From positions 1-27,481 of the IMG/VR virus record IMGVR_UViG_3300020455_000077: a stretch of 27,481 bases of DNA, one strand, 5' to 3'. Position 1 is the first letter of the stretch; each line of letters opens with the position of its first letter. Positions 1 through 8,276 of the stretch are shown piece by piece. Source of the stretch: a virus. The position numbers and the translations under genes were made by a program. The notes under the pieces are model-generated. The model saw only the letters and a list, made by a program, of their open reading frames with translations. It made no database searches and was not told where the DNA came from.

Positions 1-1446
1 TAGTTGTTGTATGCTTACTTCTAAATCAGGTTGGAACATAACATCATGTGGTAGTCCTAACTGATTAATATAGTAGCCTAGTCTGTTGTTTAAGAATATT
101 AAGTTCTGTTCAATAATACGTTTTCTAACAAAACTATCCTTGTTTGTCAACAGTTTATATAAAAAATCTTGGTGTTCACGTACTTTTACAAGTTCATTCA
201 TTGTGTCCCAATTAACTTCTTGTAAACCTTCTTCACGCATTTGATCTATTTGTTCACCATATGGATCAACTGCATCTTGTAGTTTAACTGTTTCTGCACG
301 TAAAGTTGTTAACGTGTTCTGATGTTGTAGGGCCTCTGTTAACGTGTTATAGTGCGTTACTGGCATTTGTCCTAACGTGCCAATGTTTGTAATAACATCA
401 TTGTGTTCTTTTTGTTGTGCTTCATTTTCTAACAAATTGCTTCTAGCTTCACCTAGCTGTTCTTCTTTGTTACGCAGTATTTGTTCTTGACTGTCATCAT
501 GCAGATCCTGTCCACAAGCATGACACTTGTGATCCTTTAACAATTTGATTTCATTTTCAAGTTTGTTTACTGTCTTGCCATATTTTTTGTAGTCCCGGAC
601 AATGTTATCCAACCAACGTTGTGTCTCTGTGAGTTTATTATTGTTTGCATTCCATTCTTCTAGTTCGGAATGTTTTGCTATTTCTATATCAATATCAAGT
701 TTTTCCATAACTGATATTTCTTTTTCAATATCAGCTATATCATCGTCACGTTTCTTAATCCACATACGTTGTCGGCGTTCTGTATCACTGATACTTTTCT
801 CAAAGCGTTCATTAGCCTCTTTTACTGCACTTATTTTTATTTCTTCTTCTTTAATACTGTCACGTATAGTTTTTTGTTGTTCTTTTAACTTCTCTGCTTT
901 TTCAGTAAGCATAGTAATACCCAACAACTGTTCAATTATATCTCGTTGGTCATTATTTTTCATACTTAAGAAAGGTTCTGTATATGTATTGAGTGCTACA
1001 ATATGTTTAAACATATCATGACTCATTCCTAACAGTTTGTCAATAACTTTTTGTGTTTCTCTACCTTCACCTTGTTGTTCGTCTGTAGCATCATCACCTG
1101 ATTGTTGATTTTGTACATAAAATCTAAAGAAACGCGGACTACGTCCTCGCTCTACTCTATAATCAACTCCGTCTTTTTCAAACTCAACAGTAACAACCAT
1201 ATGTTTACTGTTTGTTTTGTTAATTAAGTTATCCTTCTTAATGTTGTATAGGGCTAAACCATACAAACTGTAACTGAGTGCATTAATAATAGTAGTCTTG
1301 CCTGTACCATTACGAGAGCCATCTCCGCCCAAGTCCAAATTGTTGCCCAACACTAATGTAAGGCCACTACGATCTATATGAACAGCCTGAGTAACGTTAC
1401 CGACACTCATGAAGTTCTTCATTGTGATAGTTTTTAATTTAAGCAT
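1..1446 (-). CDS. 46: Recombination endonuclease subunit gp46 (Rad50/SbcC-like ATPase), partial
   Basis: The frame is open from ATG at 1446-1444 to the left edge, giving 482 codons with no stop, so the C-terminus is missing. The N-terminus has a Rad50-type Walker A loop, GSRNGTGKTT, at about residues 43-52. The middle is charged and coiled-coil-like and holds a zinc-hook CxxC (CHAC, residues 308-311), the element by which Rad50/SbcC proteins dimerise. In T4, gp46 and gp47 form the nuclease complex that resects DNA ends for recombination-dependent replication and degrades host DNA. The start overlaps the end of gp47 by 8 bases, which suggests translational coupling. The Walker B and signature motifs should lie outside the window. 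T4 gp46 is about 560 residues, so roughly four fifths is visible. The identification is firm. Confidence 0.93.
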   Translation of the reverse strand, partial: MLKLKTITMKNFMSVGNVTQAVHIDRSGLTLVLGNNLDLGGDGSRNGTGKTTIINALSYSLYGLALYNIKKDNLINKTNSKHMVVTVEFEKDGVDYRVERGRSPRFFRFYVQNQQSGDDATDEQQGEGRETQKVIDKLLGMSHDMFKHIVALNTYTEPFLSMKNNDQRDIIEQLLGITMLTEKAEKLKEQQKTIRDSIKEEEIKISAVKEANERFEKSISDTERRQRMWIKKRDDDIADIEKEISVMEKLDIDIEIAKHSELEEWNANNNKLTETQRWLDNIVRDYKKYGKTVNKLENEIKLLKDHKCHACGQDLHDDSQEQILRNKEEQLGEARSNLLENEAQQKEHNDVITNIGTLGQMPVTHYNTLTEALQHQNTLTTLRAETVKLQDAVDPYGEQIDQMREEGLQEVNWDTMNELVKVREHQDFLYKLLTNKDSFVRKRIIEQNLIFLNNRLGYYINQLGLPHDVMFQPDLEVSIQQL

Positions 1447-2461
1447 TTAGTCCTTGATATATATCTACTAATAGTTTCTTATCTATAAATTTACTGTCAA
1501 CTAAGTTTAATTGATTATACACTATTTGGTCAACACTTTCAACCTCTATATTTGCTTCTTCTGCCCAATCTACTGCATGATCATCACGTTTAACTGGTAC
1601 TAAGCTAAATTCCCGTAGGTTGTAATCCTTTGTTAGTGTTTCTTTAAGAAAGTTTGCTTCTTCGTAACTAATGTTAATATCCATTGCTACACGAGCATAT
1701 ACATTACTATCTAAATATTGTTCCGGTTTGTCTACTAACTGACTTAGTGGTATAGTAATGTACTTAGGTCCATCATAATTTACATATTCAGGCTCACTAT
1801 TCCAGTCTAAAAACATGGCACCTCTTTCATGGTCCCATGCATCAGCATAGTTATGTCCAAATGGAGAACCTAAGTAGTGTACATTTTTACTATGCTGTCT
1901 TTTATGAAAGTGTCCACTAAACACATATTCAGGATGTACAAAATCATCTGCTTTCAGTTCTCCGTGATCAGGCATGTCTACCATAGCATTCATTTTAAAG
2001 TAGGGCAACTCAAAATGTCCAAACACATAACGTGATTTAATCTTCTTCATGTTTTTCCATTCATCGCCTACTAACCATGGAACTAGTGCAACACCGTTTT
2101 CTTCGATAATACCATCATTGATCATGTGTACATTATGATGTAAGCCGGCGTAAGGCATACTATTAATTTCACGTTTTTCTCTGTAATACAAATCATGGTT
2201 ACCCATGATCATGTATACGTTTTCAAACGTTTCTGCTAGAAACCCTACGTTGCTCACACTATAATTTAATGTGCTTGTGTTTAGTGTAGCTCTATGGTGA
2301 TGCCAATCACCTAAGAATATACAAGTTTCTGCTCCACGTTTTTTACTTTCTGCACAAAACCATTTAACAAATGCTTCACAATCATTGTTGTAAGTTCTGT
2401 TATTGTTTTTCTGGCCAAAGTGAATATCCGTGAAGCACGCCACTTTATTAAAAAATTGCAT
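1439..2461 (-). CDS. 47: Recombination endonuclease subunit gp47 (Mre11/SbcD-like)
   Basis: This 340-residue protein has all the metal-binding motifs of the Mre11/SbcD calcineurin-like phosphoesterases in order: DIH (residues 12-14), GDWHH (51-55), GNHD (87-90), GHFE (148-151) and GHFH (183-186). These residues normally hold two metal ions for exo- and endonuclease activity. The length matches T4 gp47. Its partner gp46 lies directly downstream with an 8-base overlap, and gp55 ends one base upstream of its ATG, so the three genes are probably co-transcribed. The sequence AAAGGG just before the ATG is a modest ribosome site inside the end of gp55. No key residue is missing, so it should be an active nuclease. 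Confidence 0.94.
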   Translation of the reverse strand: MQFFNKVACFTDIHFGQKNNNRTYNNDCEAFVKWFCAESKKRGAETCIFLGDWHHHRATLNTSTLNYSVSNVGFLAETFENVYMIMGNHDLYYREKREINSMPYAGLHHNVHMINDGIIEENGVALVPWLVGDEWKNMKKIKSRYVFGHFELPYFKMNAMVDMPDHGELKADDFVHPEYVFSGHFHKRQHSKNVHYLGSPFGHNYADAWDHERGAMFLDWNSEPEYVNYDGPKYITIPLSQLVDKPEQYLDSNVYARVAMDINISYEEANFLKETLTKDYNLREFSLVPVKRDDHAVDWAEEANIEVESVDQIVYNQLNLVDSKFIDKKLLVDIYQGLNA

Positions 2462-2462
2462 A

Positions 2463-3317
2463 CTAACCCTTTGCGTTTAACTTTGTATGTTCATCTAGTT
2501 CTTTCATTTTCATTTCGTGATCAATTTGTCTTGTCCAACTAGGGTTTTGCCCAGCTTCAATTAATAAGTCATCTCTTATATTTTGATTACGTTTTTCTAA
2601 ATTTAGAACTCTTGTAAAGCTATTTGTAATAGCGGCTGTGTAATATGCAAATGGATTCTGTGATTTACTTTCATCAAACTGCAATCCTATCTGTGATAGT
2701 TGCAATAATGCTTGACTACGCATTTCATCTACATAAGTGTATCCACGCCAATTGCTTCTCATGCTATAGCGATGGCATAACATCATAAACATTTTTGCTA
2801 GTTTAGGTGTTATAGTTCCATGATCTACACTAAAATGTCCGTTGCCTATTCCGCCTTCCCAATGACTACGTAGCACTTCGCTCCATTCACCTTCTTTTAG
2901 TCTAACATGTTTAAATGGTGGATAGTTACATCTTGAATGATGATCTGCTACTGTCTTTGGTTTATTTTTACGTTGCTCTAAAGGTATATGATCAAATGTC
3001 ATAACTCTTAGTACTAATTCTGTATCTTCTATAGATTTTGGATCAACGTTGAATTGATTTTGTTTAGGGCGTTGACTACGTTTACCATTGTTTTCTTCCC
3101 AGTCTAGCATAGCTTCTTCATACATACGTTTCTCTTGTCTCGTTGCACGATTCTGCCTTGCTTCTTTTAAAATACTTCTGGTAATCTTGTCGTCTTTACC
3201 TATGATGATATCATATACTGTATCATCACTATCATTAAACCAACAGAAACTTAATTTACTCTTGTGAATTTCTGCTAGTAGGTCTTTATTGTTTAAATAA
3301 TTTACTCTTTTTGCCAT
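2463..3317 (-). CDS. 55: Late transcription sigma factor gp55
   Basis: This 284-residue protein is recognised by its C-terminal half, about residues 165-275. That part contains a sigma region 2-like stretch with YTYVDEMRSQALLQL followed by QNPFAYYTAAITNSFTRVL, the pattern of T4-family gp55. gp55 replaces host sigma on RNA polymerase and directs it to late promoters of the TATAAATA type. No sigma region 4 is visible, as expected for gp55. T4 gp55 is 185 residues, so there are about 100 extra N-terminal residues rich in charged amino acids. The start is supported by GAAAGAGG four bases before the ATG and by a sigma70-type promoter just upstream. It is the first gene of the leftward gp55-gp47-gp46 unit. 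Confidence 0.88.
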   Translation of the reverse strand: MAKRVNYLNNKDLLAEIHKSKLSFCWFNDSDDTVYDIIIGKDDKITRSILKEARQNRATRQEKRMYEEAMLDWEENNGKRSQRPKQNQFNVDPKSIEDTELVLRVMTFDHIPLEQRKNKPKTVADHHSRCNYPPFKHVRLKEGEWSEVLRSHWEGGIGNGHFSVDHGTITPKLAKMFMMLCHRYSMRSNWRGYTYVDEMRSQALLQLSQIGLQFDESKSQNPFAYYTAAITNSFTRVLNLEKRNQNIRDDLLIEAGQNPSWTRQIDHEMKMKELDEHTKLNAKG

Positions 3318-3340
3318 TGAACCTCTTTCGGATTTATGTT

Positions 3341-3369
3341 AGTATAGTGTATCTACAATCAAATGTCAA
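3341..3369 (-). promoter_or_regulatory. Sigma70-type (early) promoter for gp55-gp47-gp46
   Basis: Read on the minus strand, TTGACA (complement of 3364-3369) is followed after exactly 17 bases by TATACT (complement of 3341-3346). This is a full match to the -35 consensus and five of six bases of the -10 consensus TATAAT. Transcription should begin near 3334, leaving a short leader of about 17 bases that contains the ribosome site AGAGG (complement of 3322-3326) before the gp55 ATG. The motif is seen in the sequence. Early timing is inferred from its host-like consensus. Confidence 0.78.
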
Positions 3370-3383
3370 TGGTTTTTCTCCTG

Positions 3384-3391
3384 GCTAAATA
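3384..3391 (+). promoter_or_regulatory. T4-type late promoter box GCTAAATA before the structural operon
   Basis: GCTAAATA resembles the T4 late promoter consensus TATAAATA, which gp55-polymerase recognises about 10 bases before the start site. Placing it at -13 to -6 puts transcription start near 3397. That leaves a leader of about 15 bases with the ribosome site AAAGG (3400-3404) before the ATG at 3412. It sits at the head of a run of plus-strand structural genes, where a late promoter is expected. The box departs from consensus at its first two positions. Confidence 0.65.
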
Positions 3392-3411
3392 CAATTAACA
3401 AAGGTGTTCGT

Positions 3412-4050
3412 ATGAGATTTAGTGAAATTACAGAAGCAATAGCAGACAATGTCGTAGTTTTCTATGGTGGTAGGTTTCAACCTATGCATGTTGCACACAA
3501 ACAAGTTTACCAACATTTGGTTCAAAAGTTTGATGCATCACGTGTATTTATCGCCACAATGGTGTCTGCAAAAGTGCAAGGACTTATTGCAAAAGTAGAT
3601 GCAGGCGGAACACTTACTGATATTCAACAAGCCGAAATGAGTAAAAATCCATTTACATTTGATGAAAAAGCAAACATTATGTCTACAATGCATGGCATAC
3701 CTACAGATAAAATTATTAACACTAATCCATATAATCCAGACATAAGCAAAATTGGAATGGATCCTAATAACACAGCGGTAATAGTTGTGTATAGTGCCAA
3801 GGATGCAGGCAGATTATCACCAACTGCATATAAGCCTTATAAAGAAGGCGAACAATTACAGCCATTAGCAGAAATACAATATGTGTATGTTGCACCTGAA
3901 ATGCAAGGTGGAATGAGTGCTAGTGACTTTAGAAATGCTATGAAGAGCAATGCAAGTGATCAGGAAAAAGCACAAGTATTTCAAAAGTTCTTTGGTAAAT
4001 TTGACAAAGAAGTGTTTACTTTTATAAATGGAAGATTAAATGCGAAGTGA
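3412..4050 (+). CDS. Nucleotidyltransferase-fold protein (cytidylyltransferase/NMN adenylyltransferase-like)
   Basis: This 212-residue protein carries the two signatures of the HxGH nucleotidyltransferase superfamily. The nucleotide-binding loop GGRFQPMHVAH is at residues 19-29. The C-terminal motif MSASDFR at 168-174 corresponds to the ISxTxxR that binds triphosphate. Such enzymes transfer a nucleotide monophosphate to a small phosphorylated acceptor; related proteins occur in many marine T4-like phages, usually with no known substrate. It is the first gene behind the late promoter and its end overlaps the tail-tube cap gene by 11 bases, so it is made with virion proteins rather than with the early metabolic genes. 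Fold assignment is good. The substrate cannot be read from the sequence. Confidence 0.82.
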   Translation: MRFSEITEAIADNVVVFYGGRFQPMHVAHKQVYQHLVQKFDASRVFIATMVSAKVQGLIAKVDAGGTLTDIQQAEMSKNPFTFDEKANIMSTMHGIPTDKIINTNPYNPDISKIGMDPNNTAVIVVYSAKDAGRLSPTAYKPYKEGEQLQPLAEIQYVYVAPEMQGGMSASDFRNAMKSNASDQEKAQVFQKFFGKFDKEVFTFINGRLNAK

Positions 4051-4738
4051 TTTACGACCAAGATTAACAGCAAAAGGTAGTTCTGGAGGACTTTTAATGC
4101 AAGGTCCTGCAACTGCTTTAAAATCTAGTGGTGTAAGAAATAGTTTAGTTTTTCCATACACACCTGCTATTACATATCAGAGATCTGCTAATTACGGAAC
4201 ATATGATTTAGCACACACAAATTATCAGCCTAAGTATTATTCAGCAACACAATCACCATCAGTACAAGTAACATGTTTGTTTACTAATGCAACTGAAGAT
4301 GAAATAGCATATACACAAGGTGCATTACATTTTTTAAGAATGGCAAGCCTGATGCATTTTGGTGAAAATGATCCAAATAGAGGAACACCACCTCCGGTGT
4401 TATTGTTTAGTGCATATGGTTCTAATCAATTTCAAGATTGGCCGTGTGTAGTAGGTAATGTTGCATATACATTTGATTCAGATATGGATTATGTAGAAAA
4501 CGTTTCAGTTGGTGGACAAACTACAGATACAAATAATTTAACAGGTATAGGAATCGCAAGTGGAGCTACTCTAATGAGTAGTGCTGGAAATAGTAATGCG
4601 TCTGGCCAAATTGTATTACCAGCACAATTATATGTTTCAATTGAATTACTACATCAGCCTGATTTATTAACAACTCGTAAACAATTTACAGTAGCAAAAA
4701 TGGCAAATGGTAGTATGCTTAGAAGAGGTTATATATAA
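4040..4738 (+). CDS. 48: Baseplate tail-tube cap/initiator protein (gp48/gp54-like)
   Basis: This 232-residue protein begins inside the end of the nucleotidyltransferase gene and ends in a TAATG overlap with gp53. The core from about residue 35 has the tail-tube-like pattern of the T4 gp48/gp54 group in marine myoviruses: VFPYTPAITYQR, then a block around HFLRMASLMHFG, then PPPVLLFSAYG and a D-rich VAYTFDSDMDYVEN. In T4, gp54 and gp48 cap the hub and start tail-tube growth. The position next to gp53, the hub and gp5 fits. The symbol gp48 follows the usual naming in marine T4-like phages; gp54 is an alternative I cannot exclude. The last 70 residues are Gly/Ser/Thr-rich and less recognisable. 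Confidence 0.7.
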   Translation: MRSDLRPRLTAKGSSGGLLMQGPATALKSSGVRNSLVFPYTPAITYQRSANYGTYDLAHTNYQPKYYSATQSPSVQVTCLFTNATEDEIAYTQGALHFLRMASLMHFGENDPNRGTPPPVLLFSAYGSNQFQDWPCVVGNVAYTFDSDMDYVENVSVGGQTTDTNNLTGIGIASGATLMSSAGNSNASGQIVLPAQLYVSIELLHQPDLLTTRKQFTVAKMANGSMLRRGYI

Positions 4739-5031
4739 TGTATAGGGGCGATAGTCATTTAGCACATACGAAAATTAATGCAAAGTTCACTGAACTATAT
4801 GAACCGGGCAATGAACTATTCTCTACAGAACAAGTAGAGCATACAATAGAATCTAAACATAATAAAAGGCCAGATCTTTTAGCATACGAATTATATGGTA
4901 ACCAAAGACTTTGGTGGATATTCATGCATTTTAATCCTAATATTATTAAGGACCCTATCATGGATTTTAATTCAGGTAAAACAATACTAGTACCGCTACG
5001 ACGAGCTAGTTCATCAGACGCAAGGATGTAA
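4738..5031 (+). CDS. 53: Baseplate wedge subunit gp53
   Basis: This 97-residue protein contains the conserved gp53 core, RPDLLAYELYGNQRLWWIF at about residues 43-61, followed by a short segment ending in KTILVPLRR. T4 gp53 is about twice as long and joins neighbouring wedges around the baseplate; here essentially only the core remains. The start ATG overlaps the stop of the cap gene (TAATG), with GAGG shortly upstream. The hub gene starts two bases after its stop. The conserved core makes the call secure despite the small size. Confidence 0.85.
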   Translation: MYRGDSHLAHTKINAKFTELYEPGNELFSTEQVEHTIESKHNKRPDLLAYELYGNQRLWWIFMHFNPNIIKDPIMDFNSGKTILVPLRRASSSDARM

Positions 5032-5033
5032 TT

Positions 5034-8000
5034 ATGCCCGGAAAAGGTACAGGAGCAAATCCCAAATATAATAATAAATCCGATTCTAGCACAACTTCTG
5101 ATGTTAAAGTAGGAAATCAAGAAACATTTCTAGAAAATATGACCTTTACAGAAAAGATGATTGAATTAGGTGTAGAACCTGGTCTTCTTGAAGAAAAACA
5201 GAAACTACTAGAAGAAGGAAATAAAACAAGATACGCACCTAGAAACTTTAAGAATGCTGTTGATGTTAATATGAATCCTGAAAAATATATGACAGATAAA
5301 GAGTTAGAAAGATTTCATGCTCTAGAGCGTTCTCTTGAAATGAGGAGAACTTTAAATGGTGGTTTGTATAACAGAAACGCTATGAGATTTGCACCTAATG
5401 TAGGTTGGGTAGAGACTAAAGAACCTAAGTATGCATTTATCAAATCTGAAAAAACAGGTCAGCTTGTTAAAACAGCATTCATGGATCAAAATGCTTTAGA
5501 TATGTTTAATATTAATCAAGAAGCTGAGGGTTATACACCTTATGCTGATCGTATAGCCGCTCCAGAAGCACCAACTCATGTTCCTGCAAAAAAAGCTGTA
5601 GTAATGGGAGATTGGTCAGAAAATGTTCTTAATGAAATGGATTCTTCGACATATCATTTAACTTTATGGATAGACAATGTACAACGTGTTAATCATGAAA
5701 TACATCAGAATCAAGGAGTTGTTATAGCTGAAACTGGAGCAAGTACGTATTTTACTATAGACAATTTAGAAATAGTAACAGCGGCCGGAGGCTCGGATAT
5801 TATTACAAATGATGCATCACAATTAACATTTACTCTCACTGAACCCAATGGAGCGGCATTTTTTCCTAAACTACTAGAAATAGCTAGACAAAAGGGAATA
5901 AAAAGTATATCAGAAGCTGGTTATGCATTAGAGATACGTTTTAAAGGTAGAGATAAGATTACAGGAAAACCTGCATCAGATAGTCATAAATGGCTATACA
6001 AACTGGTAGTAACAGATATTCAAACAAAACATGATGTGCAAGGTAGTGTATATAATTTCACAGCTCATAATATGGATCAAAGAGGTTCATTTGAATATTG
6101 GAATAATCCAAAACAAACTATATCTTTAACTGAAACAACTACACTTGGTGATGCAATAAAAGATCTAGAAAACAAATTAAATGATTACCATGCCATGAAA
6201 GCAGTAGCCAATGGTGGAAAACCTGATACTGTAAAGATAACACTTATGGATCCAAAATGGAAATCGTGGAAACTGTTAACACCTAAAGGTTCAACTAATA
6301 CTACATGGAAAGAAGGAGCCCGAGATTGGTCTATGGATAGAGGTAGTTCTGTTAAAGACTTTATAGGAAAGTTATTAATACACACAAACGAAATGATAGA
6401 TAGATTAGATAAGGCTGGAGCAGACATAAAACCCGACAGCAGAGAAGATGTAGCACATTGTACAGATTATCTTTGTAACTTTTTTAAAATTAAAACAACT
6501 ATTGAATACGGAAATTTATGGAACGAAGTAGCAAAGAAATATAATGAGAGAATAGAATATGTTATAATGCCTTACTTAGAACATCCTCCTGAAAAACAAG
6601 CTAGATACGAACAAATTCGTAGAAGTAAGACTAAACAAAAACAAAAGATAGCTGATCATATAAGACATAATTTTTTAAAGAAGCGATACGATTACTTAAA
6701 CACAGGTATGAACACCGAAGTACTTGAATTTAATGCAAACATAGATATGGCATTCTTTCAACCAGAATTAATATATGATGGTAGAACAACATACGGTGCT
6801 AAAGCAAAAGAACATAATGTACCAGAAGATCCTAGTGACGTAGACACTTCGACTGTTAGTTATAACAAAGAAAAAGCTGACTTGAGTACTATTGAAGGTG
6901 TGCAAAGTGAAATAGATCGTTTAAACACTGATTTTATAGAAACAGGTAAAGAACGAGCAGATGCTGAATCAAAAGTAAAAAATGCTTCAGGCCCAGCTGA
7001 GTTTTCATCATTAACTGATGCAATAACAAAATCAAAAAATAAAATGAATAAAATACAAGCTGATCTAACTATGTTGGATAAAGTTAAAGGTACTATGCTT
7101 CGTTGGGACGAAGGTATTGCTGGTGCATCTGATAGCTTTGATAGACAGTATCTAGGAGATATAGGTACCTATGAAGATTATTCACTTGTACGAAAATATA
7201 AACCAACTGTTATTTCAAGAGCAGGACAGGATCCAGAATCTAGTATGATAGAATTAGCACAACAAAGAATAAAAAATATCTCTAGCGAATTGCTTTCTAT
7301 AGAAGTTGGTATTAAAGGTGATCCTTACTGGTTAGGTCCACCTACTAATGAAAAATCTGTATTACAAAAACAAGTAAGACCGGCCAATAGATCTACATTC
7401 AAAGTAGTTGATACAAATCTATTTGTAGATTATGATCATGGTCCGCCATTGTTTTTGTTTAGTATGTTTTTTCCCGACCATGGTGGTAAACCATATTTTA
7501 ATAAACTATACAGTGGTGTATATCAAACTATTGACATTATACATCAATTCCGCAACGGGCAGTTTACACAGTTTCTTAAAGGTACTAGAATGACCGACAT
7601 TCAAGAGGAACAAGTAAAAATGTTAGTTGATGCTAAAGACCCTACAGTACTAAATCCATATGGTGATGATATAACTGATGATTACTTTGATGAAGGTCTA
7701 AACAACGTTGGAACCGATGGAGCACCTATAGGACCTGCAGAACCAGGACCAGCTTCTGTATCAGCAAGAGAACAACAAGTAATGTCTAGATTAATAAACG
7801 AACATGGACTTACACCTGAACAGGCGGCAGGTATTGTTGGTAACCTTAATAAAGAAAGTGCATTAAAAACTGGTGCTAGAAATGTTGGCGATGGAAATGA
7901 TGGCAGTGATAGTATCGGTATAGCACAATGGAATAGCACAAGAGCACAAAACTTGCAGAACTGGGCCGCGGCAAATGGTAGGAATCATTTAGATCTAGAT

Positions 8001-8276
8001 ACTCAAACAGATTTTATTATGCATGAACTTAACGGTAGTGGTTCATATGGCGGTGGTAGCGAAAGTCTTGCTTGGAACAAATTAAATGATCCCAATATAT
8101 CTACACAAGGAGCGGCCGAAGCATTTACATACTATGAACGCTTTAAGAATTATAATGTTGCTAATAACCCAGAAACAATATCTAGAAAGTCACAATCAGA
8201 AAGAATTTTACTTGAGTATAATCAAGCAAAAACATCTGGCACTAATACAGCAAACTCGTTAGGACTAGGAACATAA
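5034..8276 (+). CDS. Baseplate hub protein (gp27-like) with C-terminal tail lysozyme domain
   Basis: This is a 1080-residue protein. After a charged N-terminus, residues 205-360 and 550-860 look like a gp27-type hub. Blocks supporting this include KKRYDYLNTGMNTEVLEF near residue 550, GDPYWLGPP near 765, and FNKLYSGVYQTIDIIHQF with FTQFLKGTRM near 825-855. Residues 620-680 are predicted helical and coiled-coil-like. Residues 910-1060 form a phage tail lysozyme domain (Phage_lysozyme2 type) with GIVGNLNKESAL, whose Glu941 is the likely catalytic acid, and DSIGIAQWN. The hub sits on the membrane-facing axis of the baseplate, and the lysozyme would cut peptidoglycan during tube entry. In T4 the lysozyme is part of gp5, so this layout differs. 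AAGGAT precedes the ATG, and the stop overlaps the spike gene by one base. Confidence 0.8.
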   Translation: MPGKGTGANPKYNNKSDSSTTSDVKVGNQETFLENMTFTEKMIELGVEPGLLEEKQKLLEEGNKTRYAPRNFKNAVDVNMNPEKYMTDKELERFHALERSLEMRRTLNGGLYNRNAMRFAPNVGWVETKEPKYAFIKSEKTGQLVKTAFMDQNALDMFNINQEAEGYTPYADRIAAPEAPTHVPAKKAVVMGDWSENVLNEMDSSTYHLTLWIDNVQRVNHEIHQNQGVVIAETGASTYFTIDNLEIVTAAGGSDIITNDASQLTFTLTEPNGAAFFPKLLEIARQKGIKSISEAGYALEIRFKGRDKITGKPASDSHKWLYKLVVTDIQTKHDVQGSVYNFTAHNMDQRGSFEYWNNPKQTISLTETTTLGDAIKDLENKLNDYHAMKAVANGGKPDTVKITLMDPKWKSWKLLTPKGSTNTTWKEGARDWSMDRGSSVKDFIGKLLIHTNEMIDRLDKAGADIKPDSREDVAHCTDYLCNFFKIKTTIEYGNLWNEVAKKYNERIEYVIMPYLEHPPEKQARYEQIRRSKTKQKQKIADHIRHNFLKKRYDYLNTGMNTEVLEFNANIDMAFFQPELIYDGRTTYGAKAKEHNVPEDPSDVDTSTVSYNKEKADLSTIEGVQSEIDRLNTDFIETGKERADAESKVKNASGPAEFSSLTDAITKSKNKMNKIQADLTMLDKVKGTMLRWDEGIAGASDSFDRQYLGDIGTYEDYSLVRKYKPTVISRAGQDPESSMIELAQQRIKNISSELLSIEVGIKGDPYWLGPPTNEKSVLQKQVRPANRSTFKVVDTNLFVDYDHGPPLFLFSMFFPDHGGKPYFNKLYSGVYQTIDIIHQFRNGQFTQFLKGTRMTDIQEEQVKMLVDAKDPTVLNPYGDDITDDYFDEGLNNVGTDGAPIGPAEPGPASVSAREQQVMSRLINEHGLTPEQAAGIVGNLNKESALKTGARNVGDGNDGSDSIGIAQWNSTRAQNLQNWAAANGRNHLDLDTQTDFIMHELNGSGSYGGGSESLAWNKLNDPNISTQGAAEAFTYYERFKNYNVANNPETISRKSQSERILLEYNQAKTSGTNTANSLGLGT

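Noticed and set aside
602-1021. 139-codon plus-strand open frame
   Set aside because: It is antisense to the coiled-coil part of gp46 and its Ser/Ile/Phe-rich composition is that of a shadow frame.
5065-5080. ATAAAT-like words inside genes as extra late promoters
   Set aside because: In such AT-rich coding sequence partial matches are expected; only boxes in intergenic gaps before a start were kept.
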